Shown: positions 49,377 to 57,993 of the stretch, piece after piece
Numbering within the stretch: position 1 is the first letter of the stretch
Layout: each line of letters begins with the position of its first letter
NCBI RefSeq assembly: GCF_052045245.1
Contig: NZ_JBQEON010000016.1
Span: 76,903-140,902, forward strand
Length of the DNA stretch: 64,000 nt
Direction of reading: 5' to 3'
Source: Burkholderia sp052045245
Lineage (GTDB): Bacteria > Pseudomonadota > Gammaproteobacteria > Burkholderiales > Burkholderiaceae
Translations under genes and position numbers: made by a program
The notes under the pieces: model-generated
Told to the model about the DNA's origin: nothing
Databases searched by the model: none
The model's input: the letters and a program-made list of their open reading frames with translations, nothing else

Positions 49377-50045
49377 ATGGATCAGGATCAGTGGAACCAG
49401 GTGGATGCGTATTTCTCCGCGACGCTCGTGCCGTCCGACGACGTGCTCGACGCCGCGCTCGCGGCGAGCGCCGCCGCGGGGCTGCCCGCGATCAACGTCG
49501 CGCCGAACCAGGGCAAGCTGCTGCAACTGCTCGCGACGATTCGCGGCGCACGGCGCATCCTCGAAGTCGGCACGCTCGGCGGCTACAGCACGATCTGGCT
49601 CGCACGCGCGTTGCCGCCGGGCGGGCAGCTCGTCACGCTGGAATTGAATCCCGACCACGCGCAGGTCGCGACGCGGAACATTGCGCGCGCCGGGTTCGCG
49701 CAGGCCGTGTCGGTCGTCGTCGGCAGCGCGAAGGACAGCCTCGCACGACTCGTCGAGGCGGGCGAGGCGCCGTTCGACTTCGTCTTCATCGATGCGGACA
49801 AGGACAACAATGCCGTCTATCTGGACGCCGCGCTGAAGCTGTCGCGGCCCGGCACGGTGATCGTCGTCGACAACGTCGTGCGGAGCGGGCGCGTGGCCGA
49901 TCCCGACAACCATGAGCCGGACGTCGTCGGCGTGCGCGACGGGTTCGCGCGGCTCGTCGCCGAGCCGAAGCTGTTGACGACCGCCGTGCAGACGGTCGGG
50001 CTGAAGGGTTGGGACGGGTTCTCGATCTCGATCGTCGGCGGATGA
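49377..50045 (+). CDS. SAM-dependent O-methyltransferase (COMT-like)
   Basis: This 222-residue enzyme has the catechol-O-methyltransferase-3 type Rossmann fold: ILEVGTLGGYSTIWLARAL (SAM loop, about residues 61-80), TLELNPDH and FIDADKDNN with the metal-binding aspartate. It would methylate catechol-like hydroxyls, Mg2+-dependent, in the cytosol. The start ATG at 49377 follows a short GAGAGG. Confidence 0.9.
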   Translation: MDQDQWNQVDAYFSATLVPSDDVLDAALAASAAAGLPAINVAPNQGKLLQLLATIRGARRILEVGTLGGYSTIWLARALPPGGQLVTLELNPDHAQVATRNIARAGFAQAVSVVVGSAKDSLARLVEAGEAPFDFVFIDADKDNNAVYLDAALKLSRPGTVIVVDNVVRSGRVADPDNHEPDVVGVRDGFARLVAEPKLLTTAVQTVGLKGWDGFSISIVGG

Positions 50046-50064
50046 GCGCGCCGACGCCGGTGCA

Positions 50065-51216
50065 TCAGCGCGTCGTGTCGGTCGGCCCGGCCGTGCGATA
50101 CAACCGCGGCCACTGATCCTGGAACAGCCCGTTGCAGGCGCCGTGCATCGCGACGTCGTTCAGCACGAAGCGCCGGCCGTCGAACACCCATGACGCGCTC
50201 GACCCGCAATCGCCGGCGCCGCGCACGCGGTCGAGGCTCGACAGCGTCGCATGCGCGGGATCGTAGCTTGCTTCCGTCAACTGGTTCGCGAACGACGCCG
50301 GGTCCAGCCCGGCGCTCGCGTGCTCGCCGAAGTCGAGCGGTGTCGGCGCGTACGGTGCGCTGCGATGCACGCGATACCACAGGTCCGTATGGTTGTAGGC
50401 GCTGCTCGTCTGGCACGGAATCGACACGATCGCGTCGGTGGCCGAGATCGCGATGGCCGATGCCGTCTTGCGTCGGTCGCGCGTCGACATTTCGTCGCCG
50501 GCATCGGCCACGCAACGCTTCACGTTGCCGCCGAATTTGTCGAACACCGCGTCGACGAGCGGACGTTGTTCGGCGGGGGTGAGGTCCGCCACGCGCGGCG
50601 CGGGAACGGGCGCGGGCGGCAATGCCGGCGCGGCGGGCACCGACGATGCGGGCCGCGTGCCCTTGCGCAGCAGCGCGGTGGTCGTGCCGATGCGGCCCTG
50701 CGTGTCGTCGATTAGCAGCAGCGCGGCATTGAGCCCCGACAACGACACGCGCGGTGTCTTCGCGGCGGCCGGATCGCCGAAACTGACCCTCTGCGCGTTG
50801 TGCGAGATGGTCAGCCACGCGTCGACGGTCGTCGGGTCGCTGGTGCGGATGTGGAACGGATAGACGTCGTCTTCGTCGCCCGTCTTCGCGACGGCGTGCC
50901 ACTCGGCCGGCACCGCGTCGAATGGCACGCCGTCCGCGCGCGCGGTGCGCAGATCGAGCGGCGCCGATGCGAAGATTTCGAGCACCGGGCGCGCATCGGC
51001 ACCGGCATCGCGCGTGAGTCGCACGATCATGCTGGTGTGCGTGTCGTCGATGTCGTCGTTGCCGCCCTCGGCGATGCAGCGATTCGCGTTGTCGCACACG
51101 ACCGACCAGTTCTTGAAATCGCGCGCGACCGAATGTTGCGCGGGATCGTGCGCGGCGGCGGAGAGCGACGCGGTGAGCAGCATGACGGCGACAGCAAGCG
51201 GGAGACGACGAAACAT
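50065..51216 (-). CDS. DUF1176-family exported protein
   Basis: This 383-residue protein has a signal peptide (residues 1-22, ending SAAA-H) and the DUF1176 pattern FKNWSVVCDNANRCIAEG with conserved cysteines, plus a C-terminal SSASWVFDGRRFVLNDVAM. DUF1176 proteins are periplasmic and of unknown role. The coding sequence converges on the methyltransferase gene with 19 bp between stops. Confidence 0.85.
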   Translation of the reverse strand: MFRRLPLAVAVMLLTASLSAAAHDPAQHSVARDFKNWSVVCDNANRCIAEGGNDDIDDTHTSMIVRLTRDAGADARPVLEIFASAPLDLRTARADGVPFDAVPAEWHAVAKTGDEDDVYPFHIRTSDPTTVDAWLTISHNAQRVSFGDPAAAKTPRVSLSGLNAALLLIDDTQGRIGTTTALLRKGTRPASSVPAAPALPPAPVPAPRVADLTPAEQRPLVDAVFDKFGGNVKRCVADAGDEMSTRDRRKTASAIAISATDAIVSIPCQTSSAYNHTDLWYRVHRSAPYAPTPLDFGEHASAGLDPASFANQLTEASYDPAHATLSSLDRVRGAGDCGSSASWVFDGRRFVLNDVAMHGACNGLFQDQWPRLYRTAGPTDTTR

Positions 51217-51374
51217 GACGGTTCGTATCGGCGTTGACGGGGCGAAGGGTGGATGTCCGGTTGCAAGCGCATCGTAAGCGCGCGATGCGGATCGGGCGCG
51301 GCCGGACAGCATCGAGTATACCGCTGCTACGGTGACGATTCGTCTGATGGTGGCCGAGCGCAGGCGGATAGGGA

Positions 51375-51406
51375 AACGGCGCGATGCCGGCGGGCACCGC
51401 GCCGTT
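51375..51406 (-). terminator. Rho-independent terminator of rtcB
   Basis: AACGGCGCG and CGCGCCGTT are 9-bp arms with an inner TGCC/GGCA stem, about 35 bp after the rtcB stop. On the minus strand the T tract is short. Confidence 0.55.
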
Positions 51407-51439
51407 CGTTTGTCGACGGGCGTCGCTTCCGTTGCGCCG

Positions 51440-52663
51440 CTATCCTTTCACGCACACCACCTGACGCAGCGTGTGCACCACTTCGACGAGGCTGCGCTGC
51501 GCCGCCATCACCGCATCGATGTCCTTGTAGGCCATCGGGATTTCGTCGACGACGCCCGCGTCCTTCCGGCACTCGACGCCGCGCGTCGCGTTCGCCTGGT
51601 CGTCGACCGTGAAGCGGCGCTTCGCCTCGGTCCGGCTCATCGCGCGGCCGGCGCCGTGGCTGCACGAACAGAAACTCTCCGGATTGCCGAGCCCGCGCAC
51701 GATGAAACTTTTCGCGCCCATCGAGCCCGGAATGATCCCGAGTTGCCCCTTCTGCGCGGATACCGCGCCCTTGCGGGTCACGAGCACGTCCTCGCCGAAG
51801 TGGCGTTCGCGCTGCACGTAGTTGTGGTGGCAGTTCACCGCGTGCTCGTCGACCGAGAACGGCTTCGCGATCACGCCGCGCGCCGCGCCGATCACCGCAT
51901 CCATCATCGCGTGCCGGTTGCGGCGCGCGTAGTCCTGCGCCCAGCCGACCGCCTCGACGTAATCGTCGAAGTGCCGGCTGCCCTCGGTGAAATACGCGAG
52001 GTTGCGATCCGGCAGGTTCGCGATGTGCTGCCGCATGTCGGCTTGCGCGAGTTCGATGAACAGGCTGCCGATCGCGTTGCCGACGCCGCGCGACCCGCTG
52101 TGCAGCATGAACCACACGCAGTCGGCCTCGTCGATGCACACCTCGATGAAGTGGTTGCCCGTGCCGAGCGTGCCCAGGTGCGCGTAGTGGTTCGTCCTTT
52201 CCAGCTTCGGATACCTGGCGACGATCCGCTGAAAACCCGGCAGCAGCGACTTCCACGACTCGGTCACGGCGGCCGGCGTGCGCTCGCCCCAGGCACCCGG
52301 ATCGCGGCGGCCCGGCACGCGGCCGTGCGGCACCGCGCGTTCGATCGCGCCGCGCAGCCCGCCGAGCGAATCCGGCAGGTCGGCGGCCGTGAGTGTCGTG
52401 CGCGCGGCCATCATCCCGCAGCCGATGTCGACGCCGACCGCGGCCGGGATGATCGCGCCCTTCGTCGGGATCACGCTGCCGATCGTCGAGCCCTTGCCGA
52501 GGTGGACGTCCGGCATCACAGCGACGTGCCTGAAGATGAACGGCATCTGTGCGGTGTTGCGCAATTGCGTGCGCGCGTCGTCCTCGACCGCGACGCCTTG
52601 CGTCCACATCTTCACCGGCTTGCCGTTCGCCAGTTCCATCACCTGAAAATCGTCGTGACTCAT
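51440..52663 (-). CDS. rtcB: RtcB-family RNA-splicing ligase
   Basis: This 407-residue enzyme has DVHLGKGSTIG, the metal-binding DIGCGM, GTGNHFIE, SRG and the guanylylated-histidine loop CSHGAGRAMSR. RtcB seals 2',3'-cyclic-phosphate RNA ends to 5'-OH ends using GTP and Mn2+. I chose the ATG at 52663 because AGGTGA lies upstream at the right distance; an ATG two codons before is possible. No rtcA or rtcR gene is nearby. A tandem 10-bp element lies in its upstream region. Confidence 0.93.
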   Translation of the reverse strand: MSHDDFQVMELANGKPVKMWTQGVAVEDDARTQLRNTAQMPFIFRHVAVMPDVHLGKGSTIGSVIPTKGAIIPAAVGVDIGCGMMAARTTLTAADLPDSLGGLRGAIERAVPHGRVPGRRDPGAWGERTPAAVTESWKSLLPGFQRIVARYPKLERTNHYAHLGTLGTGNHFIEVCIDEADCVWFMLHSGSRGVGNAIGSLFIELAQADMRQHIANLPDRNLAYFTEGSRHFDDYVEAVGWAQDYARRNRHAMMDAVIGAARGVIAKPFSVDEHAVNCHHNYVQRERHFGEDVLVTRKGAVSAQKGQLGIIPGSMGAKSFIVRGLGNPESFCSCSHGAGRAMSRTEAKRRFTVDDQANATRGVECRKDAGVVDEIPMAYKDIDAVMAAQRSLVEVVHTLRQVVCVKG

Positions 52664-52741
52664 TTGCATCACCTGCGAACCTGCCGGTGCCGCAACCGGG
52701 ATCGAGCATCCGGTGCCGCGCCGTCTTGCGACATGCGTGCG

Positions 52742-53368
52742 TCAGCGCTGCTGCACCGCGACGCGCAACCCGAGCGCGATGAAGATCGAGCCGATGATCT
52801 TGCCCTGCCAGCGCGTGAGCCACGCGAGCCGCTTCACGAGGCGGCCGAGCGGGCGGATCGAGTACGCGATCAGTGTGGTGTAGAGCGAGCTCAGCATGAC
52901 GAAGATCAGCCCGAGCACCGCGAACTGCACGAAGGTCGAGCCGCGTTCCGGATGCACGAACTGCGGCATGAACGCGAGGAAGAACAGCGCGGTCTTCGGG
53001 TTCAGTACTTCGGCGGGGATCGCCTGCAGATATGCCTTCAACGGCGTGACGAGCGACACCTTCGGCAGCGACGGATCGGACGGCCGGTCGAGCAGCGCGC
53101 GCACGCCGAGATAGAGCAGGTACGCGGCGCCGGCCAGCTTCACGACGTTGAACGCGAGCGCCGACGTCATCAGCAGCGCCGACAGCCCGACCGCCGCGAA
53201 CAGCGTATGCACGAAATCGCCGCTCGCGATGCCGAGCCCGGTCAGGATGCCGGTCTTGCGGCCGCCCTGCACGGTGCGGCTCAGCACGAGCAGCACGGCG
53301 GGGCCGGGGATCAGGAACAGGCCCAGGACGACGGCCGTGAAGGTGGTCAGCGTGGTCAGGTCGAACAT
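52742..53368 (-). CDS. LysE-family amino-acid exporter
   Basis: This 208-residue membrane protein has the LysE/RhtB opening TTFTAVVLGLFLIPGPAVLLVLSRTVQGGRKTG, NPKTALFFLAFMPQF and about six membrane segments. It exports an amino acid. A 37-bp near-perfect palindrome lies about 170 bp upstream, suggesting control by an Lrp/AsnC-type regulator. Confidence 0.9.
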   Translation of the reverse strand: MFDLTTLTTFTAVVLGLFLIPGPAVLLVLSRTVQGGRKTGILTGLGIASGDFVHTLFAAVGLSALLMTSALAFNVVKLAGAAYLLYLGVRALLDRPSDPSLPKVSLVTPLKAYLQAIPAEVLNPKTALFFLAFMPQFVHPERGSTFVQFAVLGLIFVMLSSLYTTLIAYSIRPLGRLVKRLAWLTRWQGKIIGSIFIALGLRVAVQQR

Positions 53369-53541
53369 GGCGGCTCCAGCGAGATTGGCGCAGCGGCGGG
53401 GGATCGACGCATTGTATTCGGTCCGGCGCGCGGCTGCCGACGCCGGCCGGGAGCCGCGCAGCCGCAACGGGGCCTTGCCGGTATGAGCACGAAAGGCCGC
53501 ACGGGCACGCCGTCCGGGCCGTGGTACGCGAGGAAATGGAA

Positions 53542-53578
53542 ATATTCTGGCGTTTTTTGTGAAAAATCGCCGGAATAT
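53542..53578. promoter_or_regulatory. 37-bp palindrome upstream of the LysE exporter
   Basis: Two 17-bp arms flank GTG. Only one pair is unmatched and one is a G-T pair (53548/53572; 53553/53567). The ends are ATATTC and GAATAT, and the inner arms are T- and A-tracts next to GGCG/CGCC. Large symmetrical sites of this sort are typical of Lrp/AsnC regulators of amino-acid exporters; a transcriptional terminator is less likely because no gene ends nearby. Confidence 0.5.
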
Positions 53579-53684
53579 CGGCATTGTGCCAATCGGCCGA
53601 TTCCGCACCGGACGCGGTTTGCACGGGACGCGCGGTGTCGCTTCGCGCTGCAGTACGCATTGGGGCTCGTCCGCCCGCACCCCG

Positions 53685-54605
53685 TCACCCGCCCAGTTCC
53701 CCCGCCAGGAAATCCACGAACGCCCGGATCCGCGCGGACATCTGATGCCGCTGCGCATACACGGCATAGATATCCGCGCTCGGCGTCTCGTAGTCCGGCA
53801 GCACGACGACCAGCCGCCCGTCGGCCAGGTAGTCGCGGATATCCCATTCCGCGCGCATCAGGATCCCGTGTCCGTCGAGCGCCCACTTCACCGCGATCTC
53901 GCCGTCGTTCGTCGTCAGGTTGCCGTTGATCCGCACAGCTTCCGTGTTGCGCGCCGCGCCGCGCCCGCTCGCCAGCCGCCAGATCCCGTATCCCTCGTCC
54001 CCTTGCCGGATGCCGATGCAGTTGTGCCGCGTCAGCTCATGCGGCGTGCCGGGCGTCCCGTGCCGCGCGAGATAGGCGGGCGCCGCGCACAGCAGCCGGC
54101 GGTTCGGCGCGAGCCGCCGCGCGACCACACGCGTGTCGGGCGGCTCGCCGAAACGGATGCACACGTCGAATGCGTCGTCGGTGAGCGGCGGCGGCATCAC
54201 CGACAGCTGCAGCTGCACCGACACCTCCGGATAGCGTGCGACGAAGCGCGAGATCGCCGGGCCGACATGGCTGCGGCCGAAGCCGAGCGTCGCGTTCACG
54301 CGCAACAGCCCCTTCGGCCGCTGCTTCGCGCTGCCGAGCAGCTCGCCCAGCTCGTCCATCTGATCGAGGATCCGGCGCGCGTAGTCGAGATAGACGTCGC
54401 CTTCGGGCGTCAGCATCATGCGCCGCGTCGTGCGGTTGACGAGCGTCACGCCCGCGCGCCGTTCCATCTGCGTGAGCCGCTTGCTGACGGCCGCCGCGGT
54501 CAAGCCGAGTTCGCGCGCGGCCGCGCTCAGGCTGCCTGCCGCGGCCAGCGTCGAGAAGAAGCCGAGATCGGCGGGCTGGACGGTTTCCGCCATGACGGGA
54601 TTCAT
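53685..54605 (-). CDS. LysR-type regulator of the tartrate locus
   Basis: This 306-residue regulator has the HTH LGFFSTLAAAGSLSAAARELGLTAAAVSKRLTQMERRAG (about residues 14-52) and the standard effector domain. It is divergent from the tartrate/malate dehydrogenase gene with 96 bp between and resembles the DmlR/TtuA group by context. It likely activates ttuC and perhaps ttuB when tartrate or malate is present. Confidence 0.88.
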   Translation of the reverse strand: MNPVMAETVQPADLGFFSTLAAAGSLSAAARELGLTAAAVSKRLTQMERRAGVTLVNRTTRRMMLTPEGDVYLDYARRILDQMDELGELLGSAKQRPKGLLRVNATLGFGRSHVGPAISRFVARYPEVSVQLQLSVMPPPLTDDAFDVCIRFGEPPDTRVVARRLAPNRRLLCAAPAYLARHGTPGTPHELTRHNCIGIRQGDEGYGIWRLASGRGAARNTEAVRINGNLTTNDGEIAVKWALDGHGILMRAEWDIRDYLADGRLVVVLPDYETPSADIYAVYAQRHQMSARIRAFVDFLAGELGG

Positions 54606-54614
54606 GAATTAAAG

Positions 54615-54629
54615 TTAAAGATGCTTTGA
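54615..54629. promoter_or_regulatory. Small palindrome in the LysR/ttuC space
   Basis: AAAG-ATG-CTTT (54617-54627) with an outer T/A pair lies in an AT-rich stretch 10 bp upstream of the LysR start. It fits one half of a LysR activation site but is short. Confidence 0.35.
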
Positions 54630-54701
54630 GTATAGCGCCGGTTACAGCAATTCCGGTTCGGTAAAGTGCGTTCACGCTCACGATCAATCGAGGATGTCAG
54701 C

Positions 54702-55784
54702 ATGAAGACCTACCGTATCGCGACCATTCCCGGCGACGGCATCGGCAAGGAAGTGGTGCCTGCGGCCAAGCAGGTGCTGGAAGCACTGGCGCGCGGCAGC
54801 GACCGCTTTGCGTTCGAGTTCGAGGATTTCGACTGGGGCGCCGATTACTACCGCCAGCACGGCGCGATGATGCCGGCCGACGGTCTCGACGCGCTGCGCG
54901 GCAAGGACGCGATCCTGTTCGGCTCGGCGGGCGACCCCGACGTGCCCGACCACGTGACGCTGTGGGGCCTGCGCCTGAAGATCTGCCAGGGCTTCGATCA
55001 GTACGCGAACGTGCGGCCGACGCGCATCCTGCCCGGCATCGACGCGCCGCTGAAGCGCTGCGGGCCGGACGACCTGAACTGGGTGATCGTGCGCGAGAAC
55101 TCGGAAGGCGAATATGCCGGCGTCGGCGGCCGCGTGCACCAGGGTCATCCGATCGAGGCCGCGACCGACGTGTCGATCCTCACGCGTGCCGGCGTCGAAC
55201 GCATCATGCGCTTCGCGTTCCGGCTCGCGCAGTCGCGTCCGCGCAAGCGGCTGACCGTCATCACGAAGAGCAATGCACAGCGTCACGCGATGGTCATGTG
55301 GGACGAGATCGCGAAGCAGGTCGCGCAGGAATTTCCCGACGTCGCGTGGGACAAGGAGCTCGTCGACGCCGCGACCGCGCGCATGGTGAACCGCCCGGCG
55401 TCGCTCGACACGATCGTCGCGACCAACCTGCACGCGGACATCCTCAGCGATCTCGCGGCCGCGCTCGCCGGCAGCCTCGGCATCGCGCCGACCGGCAACC
55501 TCGATCCCGAGCGCCGCTATCCGTCAATGTTCGAGCCGATCCACGGCTCCGCGTTCGACATCATGGGCAAGGGGCTCGCGAATCCGGTCGGCACGTTCTG
55601 GTCGGTCGTAATGCTGCTCGAGCATCTTGGCGAGACGACCGCGGCCGCGCGCGTGATGCAGGCGATCGAGGCCGTGACGGCCGATCCGTCGCTGCACACG
55701 CGCGACCTCGGCGGCAGCGCGACGACCGCGCAGGTGACGGCCGCCGTGTGCGAGCGCGTCGCGCACGCGGCGGTCGCGGCCTGA
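54702..55784 (+). CDS. ttuC: Tartrate dehydrogenase/decarboxylase (D-malate dehydrogenase family)
   Basis: This 360-residue enzyme belongs to the isocitrate/isopropylmalate dehydrogenase family. It has TIPGDGIGKEV, WVIVRENSEGEYAGVGGR (the TtuC/DmlA variant of the substrate loop), NLHADILSDLAAALAGSLG and EPIHGSAFDIMGKG. It oxidises tartrate or decarboxylates D-malate with NAD and Mn2+. AGGA precedes the ATG. It is followed by a matching anion transporter and controlled by the divergent LysR gene. Confidence 0.85.
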   Translation: MKTYRIATIPGDGIGKEVVPAAKQVLEALARGSDRFAFEFEDFDWGADYYRQHGAMMPADGLDALRGKDAILFGSAGDPDVPDHVTLWGLRLKICQGFDQYANVRPTRILPGIDAPLKRCGPDDLNWVIVRENSEGEYAGVGGRVHQGHPIEAATDVSILTRAGVERIMRFAFRLAQSRPRKRLTVITKSNAQRHAMVMWDEIAKQVAQEFPDVAWDKELVDAATARMVNRPASLDTIVATNLHADILSDLAAALAGSLGIAPTGNLDPERRYPSMFEPIHGSAFDIMGKGLANPVGTFWSVVMLLEHLGETTAAARVMQAIEAVTADPSLHTRDLGGSATTAQVTAAVCERVAHAAVAA

Positions 55785-55983
55785 CGGCGGCGACGACGTT
55801 GACGCCCACGGCCGCGCGCGTGCGTTGCCGTTCGCCGTCGATTCACCGCCCCCGAATTTTTTGCCCGCGACTCGCGCATTCGACGCGAGCCGGGCGCCCG
55901 CGCACACGCTTCGTCGTGACGCCGGCCGGTACCCGCCGGGCGCGCGCAAGCAGCGCACGGCTCGACCTCGAAGGAGGAGACAC

Positions 55984-57294
55984 ATGCAAGCGGATCTGGA
56001 AACCCGCGTCGCGCGGAAACTGATGTGGCGCATCATTCCGTTCGTGATGCTGCTTTACTTCGTCAGCTTTCTCGATCGCGTCAACGTCGGCTTCGCGGCG
56101 ATGACGATGAACCAGGCGATCGGCCTGTCGCCGACCGCGTTCGGGCTCGGCGGTGGCCTGTTCTTCATCGGCTACTTTCTGTTCGAAGTGCCAAGCAACC
56201 TGATTCTCCATCGCGTCGGCGCGCGCATCTGGATCGCGCGCGTGATGATCACGTGGGGCATCGTGTCGGCGGTCTCCGCGTTCGCGGCCGGGCCGACGAG
56301 CTTCTACGTGCTGCGCTTCCTGCTCGGCATGGCGGAAGCCGGCTTCTTCCCCGGCATCATCCTGTACCTGAGCCTGTGGTTTCCCGCGAAGCAACGCGCG
56401 GTGGCCGCCGCGTGGTTCATGGCGGCCGCGCCGATCTCGACCGCGATCGGCTCGCCGCTGTCGGGCGCGATCATGCAGATGCCGCCGCTGTTCGGGCTTG
56501 CCGACTGGCAGATGCTGTACGTCATCGAAGCGCTGCCGGCGGTCGTGCTCGGCTTCGTCGTGCTGAAGTGCCTGTCCGATGCGCCGTCGAAGGCCGCATG
56601 GCTGCAGCCGGACGAGCGCGACTGGCTGATCGCGAAGCTGAAGTCCGAAGCCGACGCGCGGCACACGCATGCCGGGCATACGGCCGGCGCGTGGCAGGCG
56701 CTGCGCGACCCGCGCGTGCTGGCGCTCGCGCTGATCTACTTCGGCACGTCGGCGGGGCTTTATACGCTTGGGCTGTGGGCGCCGCTGATGGTCAGGCAGT
56801 TCGGCTTCACCGCGTTGCAGACGGGCCTGCTGACCGGCATTCCGAGCATCGCCGCGGTCGTCGCGATGATCGGGTGGGCGCGGCATTCGGATCGCACCGG
56901 CGAGCGTACGTGGCACGTCGTGATTCCGTGCGTGCTGGCTTGCGTCGGCTTCGTGTTCGCGGGGCAGGCGAGCACCGCGCTGTTGACCGTGCTCGCGCTG
57001 GTCGTCGTCAACATCGGGATCAGCGCCGCGAAGGCGCCGCTGTGGGCGATGCCGAGCGCGTTCCTGTCGGGCGCCGGCGCGGCCGCCGGGATCGCGATGA
57101 TCAACTCGATCGGCAACCTCGGCGGCTTCGTCGGGCCGTTCGCGATCGGCTGGCTCAAGCATGTGACGGGTGGGTATGCGGCGGGGCTGTATGTGGTCGC
57201 GGGGACGCTCGCGGTGTCGGCGGTGGTGACGCTGATGTTGAGCCGCAAGGGGGCGCGCGAGCAGGTCGTGTCGGGGGTGCGGCAGCATCATTGA
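55984..57294 (+). CDS. ttuB: MFS anion:cation symporter, probable tartrate transporter
   Basis: This 436-residue carrier has 12 predicted membrane segments and the ACS-family start RVARKLMWRIIPFVMLLYFVSFLDRVNVGFAAM. GGAGG lies before the ATG at 55984. It follows the tartrate dehydrogenase by about 200 bp on the same strand, so it probably imports tartrate. Its last 7 bp overlap the convergent kinase gene. Confidence 0.82.
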   Translation: MQADLETRVARKLMWRIIPFVMLLYFVSFLDRVNVGFAAMTMNQAIGLSPTAFGLGGGLFFIGYFLFEVPSNLILHRVGARIWIARVMITWGIVSAVSAFAAGPTSFYVLRFLLGMAEAGFFPGIILYLSLWFPAKQRAVAAAWFMAAAPISTAIGSPLSGAIMQMPPLFGLADWQMLYVIEALPAVVLGFVVLKCLSDAPSKAAWLQPDERDWLIAKLKSEADARHTHAGHTAGAWQALRDPRVLALALIYFGTSAGLYTLGLWAPLMVRQFGFTALQTGLLTGIPSIAAVVAMIGWARHSDRTGERTWHVVIPCVLACVGFVFAGQASTALLTVLALVVVNIGISAAKAPLWAMPSAFLSGAGAAAGIAMINSIGNLGGFVGPFAIGWLKHVTGGYAAGLYVVAGTLAVSAVVTLMLSRKGAREQVVSGVRQHH

Positions 57295-57773
57295 AGGCGG
57301 CGCGCGATTTCCAGCGCGCACGCATCGACCGACGCCCCCGACGTATCGATCACGCAATCGCTGAACTCGCGCGCCGCATACCCTTCGCGATACATCTCGG
57401 CGATACGTTGCCGCTCCCATTCCGTCAGCGCCCGCGTGCCGCGATTCGACGCCGCGACTGCTTCGGGCGGCGCGAGCGTCACGACGAAGAGGCGCGCATC
57501 GCGGGCGTCGCAGGCCGCGCGCAGCCGCTCGAATTCCGTTTCGCCGATCGGATAGGCGATCACCAGATGGCGTTCGCCCGCGTGCGTGATCTGCGTGACG
57601 AGACGCTCGAGCGCGATCGCCCATTGCACGTCGAACGGTGCGTCTTCCGGTGCATCGTGATCGTCGCCGTCGACGAAGCGTGTATCGGGCAACACGCGTG
57701 CGAGTGCGTGGCCGATCGTCGTCTTGCCGCTGTTGATCGGGCCGTTCAGGTGGATGACGGTGAGAGGACGCAT
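57288..57773 (-). CDS. Small P-loop kinase-like protein
   Basis: This 161-residue protein has a Walker A loop (HLNGPINSGKTTIGHALA, about residues 8-25) and a short nucleotide-kinase fold with an arginine-rich lid near ALTEWERQR. It resembles shikimate-/adenylate-kinase-like AAA proteins that phosphorylate small molecules. The acceptor is unknown. It converges on ttuB with a 7-bp overlap and ends 220 bp from argG. Confidence 0.75.
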   Translation of the reverse strand: MRPLTVIHLNGPINSGKTTIGHALARVLPDTRFVDGDDHDAPEDAPFDVQWAIALERLVTQITHAGERHLVIAYPIGETEFERLRAACDARDARLFVVTLAPPEAVAASNRGTRALTEWERQRIAEMYREGYAAREFSDCVIDTSGASVDACALEIARRLQ

Positions 57774-57908
57774 GACAAATCGCAGGAACCGGACGACTCG
57801 CAGCATGCCATGACGGGCGCGGCGGTGCAGTGCCGTTGGTGCGTCACGCGACGCGATGGCAGAGGGAAAGCGGAAGGGCGGGGAAAGGCGGGAAAGGCCG
57901 GAAGGAGC

Positions 57909-57947
57909 GGCAGGCTGCGTGCTCGACAGTCTCGCACGCAGCCTGCC
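57909..57947 (-). terminator. Strong terminator of argG
   Basis: A perfect 14-bp stem with an 11-base loop lies about 50 bp after the argG stop; on the minus strand it is followed by pyrimidine-rich sequence. The arms begin GGCAGGC and end GCCTGCC. Confidence 0.75.
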
Positions 57948-57993
57948 CGGCCGCGCCGCATGCGGAGATGCGGCACGGCGTCGAGCGAATGAC

